64,000 nt of DNA from assembly GCF_014191255.1 (NCBI RefSeq), contig NZ_JACHWH010000011.1, positions 62,001-126,000 on the forward strand, read 5' to 3'. A program made the translations under genes and the position numbers. The notes under the pieces were generated by a model. The model did no database searches. It worked only from the letters and a program-made list of their open reading frames with translations, and had not been told where the DNA came from. Below, piece by piece: positions 26,927 through 35,573 of this stretch; position 1 is the first letter of the stretch; every line of letters begins with the position of its first letter. The stretch is from Amycolatopsis bartoniae. Its GTDB lineage: Bacteria; Actinomycetota; Actinomycetes; Mycobacteriales; Pseudonocardiaceae.

Positions 26927-27739
26927 TCAGCTGGACGAGATCAGCCGGCTGATCTCGTCCGCGGCCGCGACGACCAGTCGCGCGAGCTCCCGCTCCCGTG
27001 AGGGGTCGTACCGCATCTCCGGGATGCTCAACGTGACCGCCGCGATGGGCCGCCCCGCCGAGTTGGTGATCGCCGCGCCGAGGGACGCCACCTGCGGGCG
27101 GTACCACGACGACATGTTCAGGGCGTAGCCGCGCTCGGCGGTCCGGGCGATCTCGTGGCGCATCTCGTCGGGCGCGAGCAGCGGCGCGCCCTCGAACTCG
27201 CGGGGCTCGGCCCGCAGGATCTCCTCGACCTCGGCCGGTTCGAGCCGCGCGAGGACCGCCACTCCCCCGGAGCTCGCGCCGAGCGGCACGCGCGTGCCGA
27301 TCTCCATGAAGACGCGGACGAGCTGCTTGCCGTCCTCCCGCGCGACGATCAGGTACTCCTCGCCGTCGCGCAGGCCGAGGAGGACCGTCTCGCTCGTCTC
27401 GGCGGCCAGCTCCTGGATGACCGGCTTCGCCAGTTCGCGCAGGTCCTGCTCGCCCGCGCTGCGCAGGCCCAGCACGAGCGCCTTCATCGTGAGGCCCCAC
27501 CGCGCGTGCTCCCGGTCCACGATCCGGAGCCAGTGGGCCTGCTTGAGGGTGACCAGGCACCGCTGCACGGAGCTCTTCGGAATGCCCGTGACCCGGGACA
27601 GTTCCGAGACGCCGATCGGCTGGCGCACAGCGACCTCTTCGAAGACGCGAAGCGTGCTCAGCACGCTGTTCATCGACCGGATGCTGCCGGCGGGCCTGTC
27701 CGCACCCGCCAGGTCGCCGCCCTCTTCCGCTGTGCCCAT
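26927..27739 (-). CDS. IclR-family transcriptional regulator
   Basis: A 270-aa protein. The N-terminal winged helix-turn-helix is at ~24-90 (STLRVFEEVAVRQPIGVSEL, TGIPKSSVQRCLVTLKQ). The effector-binding GAF-like domain is at ~100-265 (ETVLLGLRDGEEYLIVARED, PLGASSGGVAVLA, ITNSAGRPIAAVTLSIPE). IclR proteins usually control an adjacent divergent catabolic operon, here the CapA/M19/M20/MHS genes starting 122 bp away, and possibly the hydrolase/ene-reductase pair. No ribosome site supports the first ATG; an in-frame ATG at residue 23 is the alternative start. An imperfect palindrome, TCGGAATAAACTTCGGA (about 27807-27823), lies before the operon. Confidence 0.9.
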   Translation of the reverse strand: MGTAEEGGDLAGADRPAGSIRSMNSVLSTLRVFEEVAVRQPIGVSELSRVTGIPKSSVQRCLVTLKQAHWLRIVDREHARWGLTMKALVLGLRSAGEQDLRELAKPVIQELAAETSETVLLGLRDGEEYLIVAREDGKQLVRVFMEIGTRVPLGASSGGVAVLARLEPAEVEEILRAEPREFEGAPLLAPDEMRHEIARTAERGYALNMSSWYRPQVASLGAAITNSAGRPIAAVTLSIPEMRYDPSRERELARLVVAAADEISRLISSS

Positions 27740-27861
27740 GGGGCCACGACCGTACCACCAGACGCTGGCTGTACCTCATCCCGGCACGGTCGTGCTTTAC
27801 ATCGGAATAAACTTCGGACTACTCTGCGGCACAGCGTGCCACATCACGGAACGGAGTACGC

Positions 27862-28983
27862 ATGGATCTGACTGTCGTGGGCGACGTCGTCGTTTCGGGG
27901 TGGCCACGCCGTCCCGAAACCGCTCCTTCGGGCCCCGGCGCTTCGGCCTTCGGACTCCTGCGGGGCGGGGACCTGACGATCGGAAACCTCGAAGTGCCGC
28001 TCACCGGGCGCGGGCAGCGCGCGGAGAAGCTCGTCGCCATGCGGGCCCCGGCTTCGGGGGCCGCGGAACTGGCCGCCTTCGGGTTCGACCTGGTGTCCCT
28101 GGCGATGAACCACGCGATGGACTACGGCGCCGACGGGATGCGCGACACCGTCCGGGCGCTGGACGCCGCGGGGATCGGGCACGCGGGCTTCGGCGAGACG
28201 CGTGCCGAGGCGACGCGGGCCCGGGTGGTCTCGGCCGGCGGGGAAAGCCTGGCGTTCTTCAGCTTCTGCTGCGCGCTGCCGCTGGGGTTCAACGCGACCG
28301 CGGACCGCGCCGGCATCGCCCCCATCCGGGTGCGCCAGCAGTTCGAGTACGACAGCGGCTTCCTGGACGAAACCCCGGGCACGCCGCCCTTCGTGCATTC
28401 CACCGCCCACGAGCCGGACGTCCGGGTGGCGGAAGAACTGGTGCGGGAAGCCAAGCGACACCAGGATTTCGTCGTCATCGCGCTGCACTGGGGCGTCCCG
28501 CACTGCTACCTGCCGGCGGCGCAGGGCCCGCTGGCCCAGTACCAGCAGCCGCTGGCCCGGCGCCTGGTCGAGGCGGGTGCGGACCTCGTGATCGGGCACC
28601 ACCCCCACTGCCTGCACCCCGTGGAGTTCCACCGCGACGGGCTGATCCTGTACTCGACGGGCAACTTCGTCTTCGACTGGTGCGACGGCTGGAACGCGGA
28701 GTCGATGGTGCCGAAGGAGGACGCCCACCCGTGGGCGCCCTACCGGCCGGCCCTGGTGCAGGGCCCGTGGTTCGAAAGCGCCGTGTTCCGCATCGGCCTG
28801 GGCGGCGCGCACGGGCCCACCCTCCGCCTCGACCCGATCGAGCTCGATGCCGACAGCCAGCCGATCCTCCCGCGGCCCGAGGTCGCCGCGTCGATCCTCG
28901 CGCGGGTCGCGAAGGCGTCCAGGGACCTGGATCCGTCCATTGTGGTCGATGCGGACGGCACCGTGCGGCCTGGCCGGCGCTGA
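27862..28983 (+). CDS. CapA-family metallophosphatase-fold protein
   Basis: A 373-aa protein of the CapA/PGA-synthesis family. It opens directly with MDLTVVGDVVVSGWP and lacks a signal peptide or membrane anchor, unlike true capsule proteins. Family marks are GDLTIGNLEVPLTGRG, DLVSLAMNHAMDYGADGMRD, ALHWGVPHCYLP, VIGHHPHCLHPVEFHRDGLI and YSTGNFVFDW. The Asn-His and His-His residues probably bind metal as in calcineurin-like enzymes. It is the first gene of a four-gene operon with two peptidase-type hydrolases and a permease. That context and the cytoplasmic location point to breakdown or processing of an amide or peptide compound rather than capsule synthesis. GGAACGGAG lies 6 nt before the ATG. 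Confidence 0.85.
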   Translation: MDLTVVGDVVVSGWPRRPETAPSGPGASAFGLLRGGDLTIGNLEVPLTGRGQRAEKLVAMRAPASGAAELAAFGFDLVSLAMNHAMDYGADGMRDTVRALDAAGIGHAGFGETRAEATRARVVSAGGESLAFFSFCCALPLGFNATADRAGIAPIRVRQQFEYDSGFLDETPGTPPFVHSTAHEPDVRVAEELVREAKRHQDFVVIALHWGVPHCYLPAAQGPLAQYQQPLARRLVEAGADLVIGHHPHCLHPVEFHRDGLILYSTGNFVFDWCDGWNAESMVPKEDAHPWAPYRPALVQGPWFESAVFRIGLGGAHGPTLRLDPIELDADSQPILPRPEVAASILARVAKASRDLDPSIVVDADGTVRPGRR

Positions 28984-29002
28984 GCGAAAGGAGCAGTTCC
29001 CG

Positions 29003-30205
29003 ATGTACCACCCCGCTGCCGCGAAACCCGCGGACTACGAGTCCTTCCCCTACCTCCGCCGTGGCACCGACTTCCCCGCCGTCGAGCTGTCCGATCCGAG
29101 CGCCCGCCGGAGCCGCTTCACCGCGGAGGCGGACGAGGACCGGATCGAGCGCCTGCTCGCCGAGAACGTGACGATCAGTTTCCACGACCACCCGCAGCTG
29201 CTGCCCGCCGACGTGGCGGACATGCCCGCCTTCCTGCGCTCCAAGCACGAGTTCACCGCCTTCACCGAGCTGCGCCGCTCCGGGCTGACCGCGGTCTTCG
29301 ACAACTGGTTCGGCGTCATCGGCAGCACGCGCCGCGCGGGCTGGAAGTGGGACGACCTGATCACGACGCTGGGCCTGCGGCTCGCGGACCTCGCCCACCA
29401 GGACGGCGCCGTCGTCGCCCGCACCGTGCGGGACATCCTCGACGCGAAGCGCGACGGCCACGTCGCGTTCGTGCTGGGCACCGAGTCCGCGGGAATGATC
29501 GAGAACGACCTTGACCGCATCGACGTCCTTTATGGACTGGGCATCCGGCAGATGGGGCTGGTCTACGCGGAGACGAACACGCTCGGCAGCGGGCAGAAGG
29601 AGCAGCACGACGGCGGCCTGACCGCCTTCGGCCGGCGTGCGGTCGAGCGCATGAACGCCGTGGGCATGCTCATCGACGTCTCCCACGCGAGCGACCGCAC
29701 GTCCCTGGACGCCATCGAGGCCTCGGTCAAGCCCGTCGCGATCACGCACGCCGGCGCGCGGGCGGTCTGGCCGATCACGCGAATGAAACCCGACGACGTG
29801 CTCAGGGCCTGCGCGGAGCGGGGCGGCGTGCTGGGCATCGAAGCGGCCCCGCACACCACCGTGTCCTACGACCACCGTGCGCAGTCGATCGAGTCGGTGA
29901 TGGACCACTTCACCTACGCCGTCGAGCTGATGGGCATCGAGCACGTCGCGTTCGGCCCGGACACGCTCTACGGCGACCACGCCTCCTTCCAGAAGGCCAT
30001 CGGCGACGTGATCGGCTCCTCCCGCGTGTTCGACGCGGGCGACCTGGAGTGGGAGCGGGTCAGCCACGTCGACGGGCTCGAGAACCCCACCGAGAACTTC
30101 CGCAACATCGCCGGCTGGCTCGTCGAGCACGGGTACCGCGACGACGAGATCGCCGCCGTGCTCGGCGGCAACATCCTGCGACTGCTGAACGAGGTGTGGC
30201 GATGA
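29003..30205 (+). CDS. Membrane-dipeptidase-type (peptidase M19) hydrolase with HxH metal motif
   Basis: A 400-aa cytoplasmic protein of the renal dipeptidase family, a binuclear zinc enzyme on an amidohydrolase-like barrel. Visible metal-ligand regions are ISFHDHPQLLP (H61, H63), VLGTESAGMIENDLD (Glu), MLIDVSHASDRTS (His), AITHAGARAVW (His) and FGPDTLYGD (Asp). The first motif is His-Asp-His, whereas M19 enzymes normally have His-x-Asp; the other ligands are kept. The C-terminus (NFRNIAGWLVEHGY, VLGGNILRLLNEVW) is standard. AAAGGAG precedes the ATG. Its stop overlaps the start of the next gene (ATGA). M19 enzymes cleave dipeptides, often with a D-residue at the C-terminal side; the HxH change may alter the substrate. 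Confidence 0.88.
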   Translation: MYHPAAAKPADYESFPYLRRGTDFPAVELSDPSARRSRFTAEADEDRIERLLAENVTISFHDHPQLLPADVADMPAFLRSKHEFTAFTELRRSGLTAVFDNWFGVIGSTRRAGWKWDDLITTLGLRLADLAHQDGAVVARTVRDILDAKRDGHVAFVLGTESAGMIENDLDRIDVLYGLGIRQMGLVYAETNTLGSGQKEQHDGGLTAFGRRAVERMNAVGMLIDVSHASDRTSLDAIEASVKPVAITHAGARAVWPITRMKPDDVLRACAERGGVLGIEAAPHTTVSYDHRAQSIESVMDHFTYAVELMGIEHVAFGPDTLYGDHASFQKAIGDVIGSSRVFDAGDLEWERVSHVDGLENPTENFRNIAGWLVEHGYRDDEIAAVLGGNILRLLNEVWR

Positions 30206-31356
30206 CCGGCATCAGGGACCGCATCGAAGGCGAGTTCGCCGCGAACCTCGACCGCGTCCTCACGCTGTCGCCCGCCATCAACGCCGACCCGGAGCCGGCG
30301 TTCGAGGAGCACCGGACGTCGGCGGCCATCGTCGACGTTCTCGCGCGGCACGGGTTCTCGGTCGAGCATCCGGTCGCGGACCTGTCCACGGCGTTCGTGG
30401 CCACGGCGGGTTCCGGTGACCTGGTCTTCGGCATCTGCGCCGAGATGGACGCGCTGCCCGGCATCGGGCACGGCTGCGGGCACAACGCGATCGCCGCGGC
30501 GGCCGTGGGAGCGGCACTGGCGCTGGCGCCGTTCGCCGCCGAGCTCGGGCTGACGCTCAAGGTCTTCGGCACGCCGGCGGAGGAACGGGGTACCGGCAAG
30601 GAGATCATGGTCCAGCGCGGCGTCTTCGCCGGGACGCACGCGGCGATGATGGTGCACCCGTCGCTGAAGGACGTCGTCAACCCGCAGTTCCGGGCCTCGC
30701 GGTCCTGGCGCGTCGACTACACCGGCCGCGGTGGCCACGCGTCGCGCCCGTGGAACGCGCTCAACGCCGCCGATGCCGTGGTGGTCGCGCAGACCGCCCT
30801 CGGGCTGTTGCGGCAGCAGCTGCGCGACGGCGTGCGGGTCCACTGCGTCGTGCAGGGAGCCGGAACCGCGGTCAACGTCATCCCCGACCGCGCCACCGCC
30901 GAGTGCATGATCCGCTGCGACACCCTCGACGAGGTCGACGAGGTGTGGGAGCGGGTCCGGAAGTGCTTCGAGGCCGGTGCGGTCGCGGCCGGAACCGGCG
31001 TGGACTTCACGACCCAGCCCTCGCTGTACCGCGAGTTCCGGCACGACCCGGACCTGGCCTCGCTGTTCCAGGACAACGCGGAGAGCCTGGGCCGCACGTT
31101 CCCCGACTACCCGGACAAGCTCTTCGGCTCCACCGACATGGGCAACGTCTCCCAGATCCTGCCCGCGCTCCACCCGATGCTGTCCTTCGACCTTCCGCCG
31201 GAGGACGGGAACCACACCGCCGCCTTCGCCACCGCGGCCGGGGGCGGGGAAGGCGACCGGTTCGTGCGCGACGGTGGCCTCGCGATGGCGCTCACGATCG
31301 CGGACGTGGCGCGGTCCGGACCGGTCCGCGCCCGGCTGACGGCTTCCGGGAACTGA
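30202..31356 (+). CDS. M20-family amidohydrolase/dipeptidase (AbgB-like)
   Basis: A 384-aa metallo-amidohydrolase. The metal-site motifs are ICAEMDALPGIGHGCGHNAI, GTPAEERGTGKEIMVQRGVF and SFDLPPEDGNHTAAFA. The dimerisation/lid domain is at ~175-290 (YTGRGGHASRPWNALNAADA, VHCVVQGAGTAVNVIPDRAT). It resembles p-aminobenzoyl-glutamate hydrolase subunit B and related N-acyl amino acid or dipeptide hydrolases. It starts at ATG 30202, sharing ATGA with the M19 stop, so the two are translationally coupled and probably act in sequence on one substrate or its products. Confidence 0.9.
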   Translation: MTGIRDRIEGEFAANLDRVLTLSPAINADPEPAFEEHRTSAAIVDVLARHGFSVEHPVADLSTAFVATAGSGDLVFGICAEMDALPGIGHGCGHNAIAAAAVGAALALAPFAAELGLTLKVFGTPAEERGTGKEIMVQRGVFAGTHAAMMVHPSLKDVVNPQFRASRSWRVDYTGRGGHASRPWNALNAADAVVVAQTALGLLRQQLRDGVRVHCVVQGAGTAVNVIPDRATAECMIRCDTLDEVDEVWERVRKCFEAGAVAAGTGVDFTTQPSLYREFRHDPDLASLFQDNAESLGRTFPDYPDKLFGSTDMGNVSQILPALHPMLSFDLPPEDGNHTAAFATAAGGGEGDRFVRDGGLAMALTIADVARSGPVRARLTASGN

Positions 31357-31368
31357 GAGGGAACGACC

Positions 31369-32655
31369 ATGGACGACACCCGGACCAGCACGGCCCAGGG
31401 GAACGACGTCGAACGGGGCAGCCGCCGGGCGATCCTCGCCGGGAGCGTCGGCAACGCCGTCGAGTTCATCGACTGGGCGGTGTACACGACGTTCTCGTCC
31501 GTCTTCGCGCACCACTTCTTCCCGCCGGGCAACGACAGCGCCGCGCTGCTGTCCACTTTGGCCATCTTCGCCGTCGGGTTCGTCGTCCGGCCCGTCGGCG
31601 CCGCGGTCATGGGCGCCTACGCGGACCGGCACGGCCGCAAGAAGGGCCTCGTGCTCACCATCGGCCTGATGGCGGCGGCGACGTTCGTCATCGGCGTCTC
31701 GCCGTCCTACGCCCAGGTCGGGCTCGCGGCGCCGGTCATCCTCGTGGTGGCCCGCATCGCACAGGGGTTCGCCGCGGGAGGCGAGTTCGGCTCGGCGTCG
31801 GCGTTCCTCGTGGAGTCCGCGGGCCCCGGGCGGCGCGCGTTCGCGGGCTCGTGGCAGCAGGTTTCGGTGGGCGTCGGCATCCTCATCGCCTCGGGCACGG
31901 GGGCGCTCGTCACGTCGGCGCTGCCGCGGCAGGCGGTCGACAGCTGGGGCTGGCGCCTGGCGTTCGTGGTGGCCTCACTGTTCGGGCTCGCCGGACTGTG
32001 GCTGCGCCGCTCGGTGAAGGAAACGGCTTCGTTCCGCCACGCTCGCAGTCAGCGCAACGTGCTGGGCACAATGCTCCGCAAGCACCCGAAGGCAGCGCTG
32101 CGCGTGTTCGGGCTGAACATCGCCGGGGTCGTGCTCTACAACATGTGGCTGACATACCTGCCCACCTACGCGACCGTGGCCACGCACATCCCGCTCAGCC
32201 GGGCGCTGCTCGCCAACGTCATCGGGCTCGTCGTCTTCGTGGTCCTCCTGCCGTTCGCCGGGCTGCTGTCCGACCGGATCGGCCGCAAGCCCACGCTGAC
32301 GGCGTTCGCGGGCGGGTTCCTGGTGCTGTCGTGGCCCGCCTTCCGGCTCCTCGACGGCGGTTTCCTGCCGTTGCTGGCCGTGCAGGTCACCGGGCTGGTC
32401 CTGCTGCTGGGCTACTCGGCCAACGTCGCGGCGATCATGGCGGAGCAGTTCCCGCCGGAGGTCCGCGCGACCGGCATCGGCCTGCCCTACGCCCTGTCGG
32501 TCGCCGTGTTCGGCGGCACCGTCCCGTACCTGACGACGTGGCTGACCACCAGCGGGCGCGGGGGGTGGGTGTGGTTGTACTGCGCGATCGCGGCCGCGAT
32601 CGGCCTGGTCATCTACCTGACCATGCCGGAGACGAAGGACAGGCGGATCGGCTGA
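31369..32655 (+). CDS. MFS transporter, metabolite:H+ symporter (MHS) family
   Basis: A 428-aa permease with 12 predicted helices. RAILAGSVGNAVEFIDWAVY is the MHS entry motif, GAYADRHGRKKGLVLTIGLM the conserved loop 2-3, and RIAQGFAAGGEFGSASAFLV the helix-5 signature of the family. It ends with MPETKDRRIG. It follows the M20 gene by 12 nt with AGAGGGA as ribosome site and closes the operon. MHS permeases import small acids, betaines or acyl compounds with protons; here it probably imports the substrate of the M19/M20 hydrolases. Confidence 0.92.
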   Translation: MDDTRTSTAQGNDVERGSRRAILAGSVGNAVEFIDWAVYTTFSSVFAHHFFPPGNDSAALLSTLAIFAVGFVVRPVGAAVMGAYADRHGRKKGLVLTIGLMAAATFVIGVSPSYAQVGLAAPVILVVARIAQGFAAGGEFGSASAFLVESAGPGRRAFAGSWQQVSVGVGILIASGTGALVTSALPRQAVDSWGWRLAFVVASLFGLAGLWLRRSVKETASFRHARSQRNVLGTMLRKHPKAALRVFGLNIAGVVLYNMWLTYLPTYATVATHIPLSRALLANVIGLVVFVVLLPFAGLLSDRIGRKPTLTAFAGGFLVLSWPAFRLLDGGFLPLLAVQVTGLVLLLGYSANVAAIMAEQFPPEVRATGIGLPYALSVAVFGGTVPYLTTWLTTSGRGGWVWLYCAIAAAIGLVIYLTMPETKDRRIG

Positions 32656-32659
32656 CGGC

Positions 32660-33010
32660 TCAGCCGATCGACAGCACCACCTTGCCGAATCGGTCCGGGC
32701 TGACCAGACGCTCCTGGGCGGCCGCCGCTTCGGCCAGGGGGAACACCGAGTCGACGACCGGGCGCACCGTGCCCGCGGCGAGCAGGGCCAGCACCTCGGG
32801 AACCTCGCGCAGGTTTCCGGTGTGCGCGCCGCGGAAGTCGATTTCGTGGCGGTACAGGCTGTACAGGTCGATCTCGGCGCGCGGGCCCGGGTGCGAGCCC
32901 ATGCCGATCAGCCTGCCGCCGGGGCGCAGCGAGCGGATGGACTCCTGGACCGGTCGCGCCGCCCGCCGAGTTGTGGACGAGGTCGGCGCCCCGCCCTGCC
33001 GCCAGGCGAT
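32660..33010 (-). pseudogene. Zinc-type alcohol dehydrogenase/quinone oxidoreductase, C-terminal fragment
   Basis: The minus strand reads VQESIRSLRPGGRLIGMG, EIDLYSLYRHEIDFRGAHTG, VVDSVFPLAEAAAAQERLVS and DRFGKVVLSIG with a stop, the end of an MDR-superfamily enzyme. A one-base shift near 32955 joins it to GADLVHNSAGGAT in another frame. The N-terminal catalytic domain is gone. Confidence 0.8.
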
Positions 33011-33044
33011 GGCTGGATCTTTGAACGGCATCGGCACTCCGGGG

Positions 33045-33918
33045 CTGTTCCGTTGCCCGCGTTGGTCGCACGCTCGTTCCAGGTGCTCTTTCCGGTCCTC
33101 GGCCGGCTCCTGCTCGAATCGCCGAAGCTGCAGTTCGCGACCAAACCCGTCGCCGCACCGGAACGGATCACCATCCCGACCCGGCACGGCACCATTCCCG
33201 CGTTGCTGCACTCACCGGTGCCCGAGGACATCGTCGCCCGGTACCTGGCCAGCGAAGTGGGTTGCTACGTCGTCCTTCCCGACTACGACGTCAGCCCGCA
33301 GGTCCGGTTCCCCGTGGCCGAACAGGAGTGCTACGGCGCCTACCGGTGGCTCCTCGACCGAGCCCGGGACAGGGGGGCTGGGACCGGAACCGGATCTCGA
33401 TCGGCGGAGCCAGCGCGAGCGCGAAGCTCGCGTTGAGCGTGCTCGTCCTGGCCCTGCGGAACGGGACGCCCACGCCGGTGGCGGCCAGCCTTGAGTACGG
33501 GGCGGCGGACTTCTCCCTGCCCGACGAAAGCCGCACCTCCCCGCGGAAGGTGCCCATCATCGGCCCTTGGCTGCTGAGGATGATCCGCGAGACCTACCTC
33601 GTCGGTGCCGACCTGACCGATCCGGTCGTGTCCCCTGCCAAGTACCCGGCACCGGGCGACTTCCCGTCGTTGCTCGTCCTCACCGGCGGCCTCGACACCC
33701 TGCGCCACGACATGCGCGCGTTCGCCGAGAACGCCCGCGCGCACGGCGCGCGGGTCACCCACCACGAGTTCCCCGGCGCCGACCACGCCTTCACCCACTA
33801 CAAGCCCCTCGCCACAGCGCGTACGGCGATCGAGATGATCGCCGACCACCTCCGCACCGCCTACGACACCGGCGCCGGTGGGGGAACCGGACGTGAACCC
33901 GGCACGGAAGCCCCGTGA
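33045..33918 (+). pseudogene. Alpha/beta hydrolase of the HSL (fold-3) family, disrupted
   Basis: The reading begins near ALVARSFQVLFPVLGRLLLE, then ITIPTRHGTIPALLHSPVPE. The HGGG oxyanion segment of the family is missing, and the frame resumes at VGCYVVLPDYDVSPQVRFPV. A second shift near 33370 leads to RISIGGASASAKLALSVLVL (the Ser elbow, in the degenerate form GGASAS) and LLVLTGGLDTLRHDMRAFAE, HEFPGADHAFTHYK. The missing oxyanion loop plus the frameshift make activity very unlikely. Confidence 0.8.
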
Positions 33919-34046
33919 TCTCGACCCCTCACTCGCGGGCCGTGTCCTCGGCCTGGTAGACCACCACCGTCCTCAAAGGACAGAGGACTCCCGGTCACCC
34001 CGGCTGGATGTACTCGAACACCGCGCCGACGCCGTGACGGGCGATC

Positions 34047-34133
34047 ATGCGGACGCCGAAGGGCGCGCTGCGGTTGTTCACCCAGAGCCTGGCCCTCGAA
34101 CTCGCCGCGGAAGGCATCCGGGGTCAACGGAGT
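34047..34133 (+). pseudogene. Short-chain dehydrogenase scrap
   Basis: KGALRLFTQSLALELAAEGI followed by R fits the SDR active-site helix region ('SKGA...F..SLA.E....GIRVN'), with the Ser and Tyr-x3-Lys part lost. Only about 28 codons remain. Confidence 0.55.
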
Positions 34134-34179
34134 CGCACCGTCCTGTATGGACACCTCGCTGGTGCGGCAGTGCCGGGAG

Positions 34180-34300
34180 GGTCGGCAAGCTCACCGGCCG
34201 TCCGCTTCTGCGGTCGGGATCGCGTCAGCTGCTCCTCGGCGGGCTGGCCGTGGTGGTCACGTTCGGCATCGGCGGGCTCGTCGGCGCCCCGGCGGCCTGA
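34180..34300 (+). pseudogene. VIT1/CCC1-like membrane protein, C-terminal scrap
   Basis: VGKLTGRPLLRSGSRQLLLG followed by GLAVVVTFGIGGLVGAPAA and a stop matches the last membrane helix of the VIT family (R.(A/L)RQL..G..A...T...G...G). It lies 8 bp from the end of the convergent reductase gene. Confidence 0.5.
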
Positions 34301-34308
34301 CCCGGCTT

Positions 34309-35526
34309 CTAGGCCGGTGTGCCCGTCCGGTCGGTTCCGGCCTCCGGCAGCGGTACGGACGGGTCGGCCAGCCGGTCGACGTCGACCGTGGTGCCGGAGC
34401 GGATGAGGGCTTTGATCGGGTCTGTGACGTCCCAGACGTTGACGTTCATGCCCGCGACGACTTTGCCGTCCTTGAGCCAGAAGGCGATGAACTCGCGGGC
34501 TTCGACGTCGCCGCGGAAGACGACGCGGTCGTAGCCCTCGTTGTGGCCGAGGTACTCCATCCCGAGGTCGTACTGGTCGGTGTAGAAGTACGGCAGCTCG
34601 TCGTAGACCTCGTCCGTGCCGAGCATCCCGGCGGCCGCGACGGCCGGCTGTTTCAGCGCGTTCGCCCAGTGCTCCACCCGGATCGGGTGGCGCAGGAACG
34701 GGTGGTCGGCGTTGGCGACGTCGCCGGCGGCGAAGATGTCCGGGTCGCTGGTGCGCAGGTGGGCATCGACACGGATCCCGTTGTCCACGAGCAACCCGGC
34801 GGCTTCGGCCAGCGCCGTGTTCGGAACCGCGCCGATGCCGACGAGGACGGCGTCGGCGTCGAGGCGCGTACCATCGGCGAGTTTCACGTGCGTCGCGCTC
34901 GCTTCCGCCACTTTCACCCCGAGCCGGAGGTCGACGCCGTGTGCGGTGTGCAGGTCCGCGAACACCCGGGCGGCTTCCGGTCCGAGGGCGGGCAGCAGCG
35001 GCAGCTCGAGGGCCTCCAGCACGGTGACCTCCAGGCCGGCCTGGCGCGCCGCCGCGGCCACCTCAAGACCGATCCACCCGGCACCGACCACGGCGAGCCG
35101 CGACCCGCTCTCCAGAACCTGCCGCAGCCGCTCGGTGTCGCCGAAACGACGCAGCTGCAACGTGCCCTGCGCGCCCGGCAGCGCGCGGGGTTCGGCACCG
35201 GTGGCCAGCAGGAGCTTGGCGTAGCCGACGCGGCTGCCGTCGCCGAGCACGACCTCGTGGGCCGCGCGGTCCACGCCCGCCACCTGGGTGCCGAGCCGCA
35301 GGTCGACGTCGTGGTCGGCGTACCAGCTTTGGGGGTGGACGAACGCGCTCTCGCGCTCGGCTTTGCCGGTGAGGATGTCCTTGGACAGCGGGGGCCGCTC
35401 GTAGGGGCGGTGGTGCTCGTCGCCGAGCAGGATGAGCTGCCCGTCGAAGCCTTTCTTCCGCAACGCCTCGGCGGCTTTCGCGCCGGCCAGGCCGGCTCCG
35501 ATGATCACGAACGTCGGCGATACCAC
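34309..35526 (-). CDS. FAD-dependent ferredoxin/rubredoxin reductase
   Basis: A 405-aa pyridine-nucleotide disulfide-type oxidoreductase without cysteines at a redox site, as in ferredoxin reductases of P450 or Rieske systems. FVIIGAGLAGAKAAEALRKK binds FAD, YERPPLSKDILTGK is the family hallmark, LLLATGAEPRALPG follows, RLAVVGAGWIGLEVAAAARQ binds NAD(P)H, and DIFAAGDVAN closes the FAD site. The C-terminal domain (VEHWANALKQPAVAAAGMLG) is typical. I chose GTG at 35526 because GAGGAG lies 7 nt upstream and it starts right at the flavin fold. It is the last gene of a three-gene minus-strand unit with two membrane proteins. The electron acceptor is not encoded nearby. Confidence 0.9.
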   Translation of the reverse strand: MVSPTFVIIGAGLAGAKAAEALRKKGFDGQLILLGDEHHRPYERPPLSKDILTGKAERESAFVHPQSWYADHDVDLRLGTQVAGVDRAAHEVVLGDGSRVGYAKLLLATGAEPRALPGAQGTLQLRRFGDTERLRQVLESGSRLAVVGAGWIGLEVAAAARQAGLEVTVLEALELPLLPALGPEAARVFADLHTAHGVDLRLGVKVAEASATHVKLADGTRLDADAVLVGIGAVPNTALAEAAGLLVDNGIRVDAHLRTSDPDIFAAGDVANADHPFLRHPIRVEHWANALKQPAVAAAGMLGTDEVYDELPYFYTDQYDLGMEYLGHNEGYDRVVFRGDVEAREFIAFWLKDGKVVAGMNVNVWDVTDPIKALIRSGTTVDVDRLADPSVPLPEAGTDRTGTPA

Positions 35527-35573
35527 TGGTGAGCTCCTCGAAGGTTTCGGGTGGGGTGCGGATCGGGCGGAAG

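Noticed and set aside
27862..28983. Capsular poly-gamma-glutamate synthesis
   Set aside because: There is no CapB/CapC-like ligase or membrane partner and no signal peptide; the CapA-fold protein sits among hydrolases and a permease.
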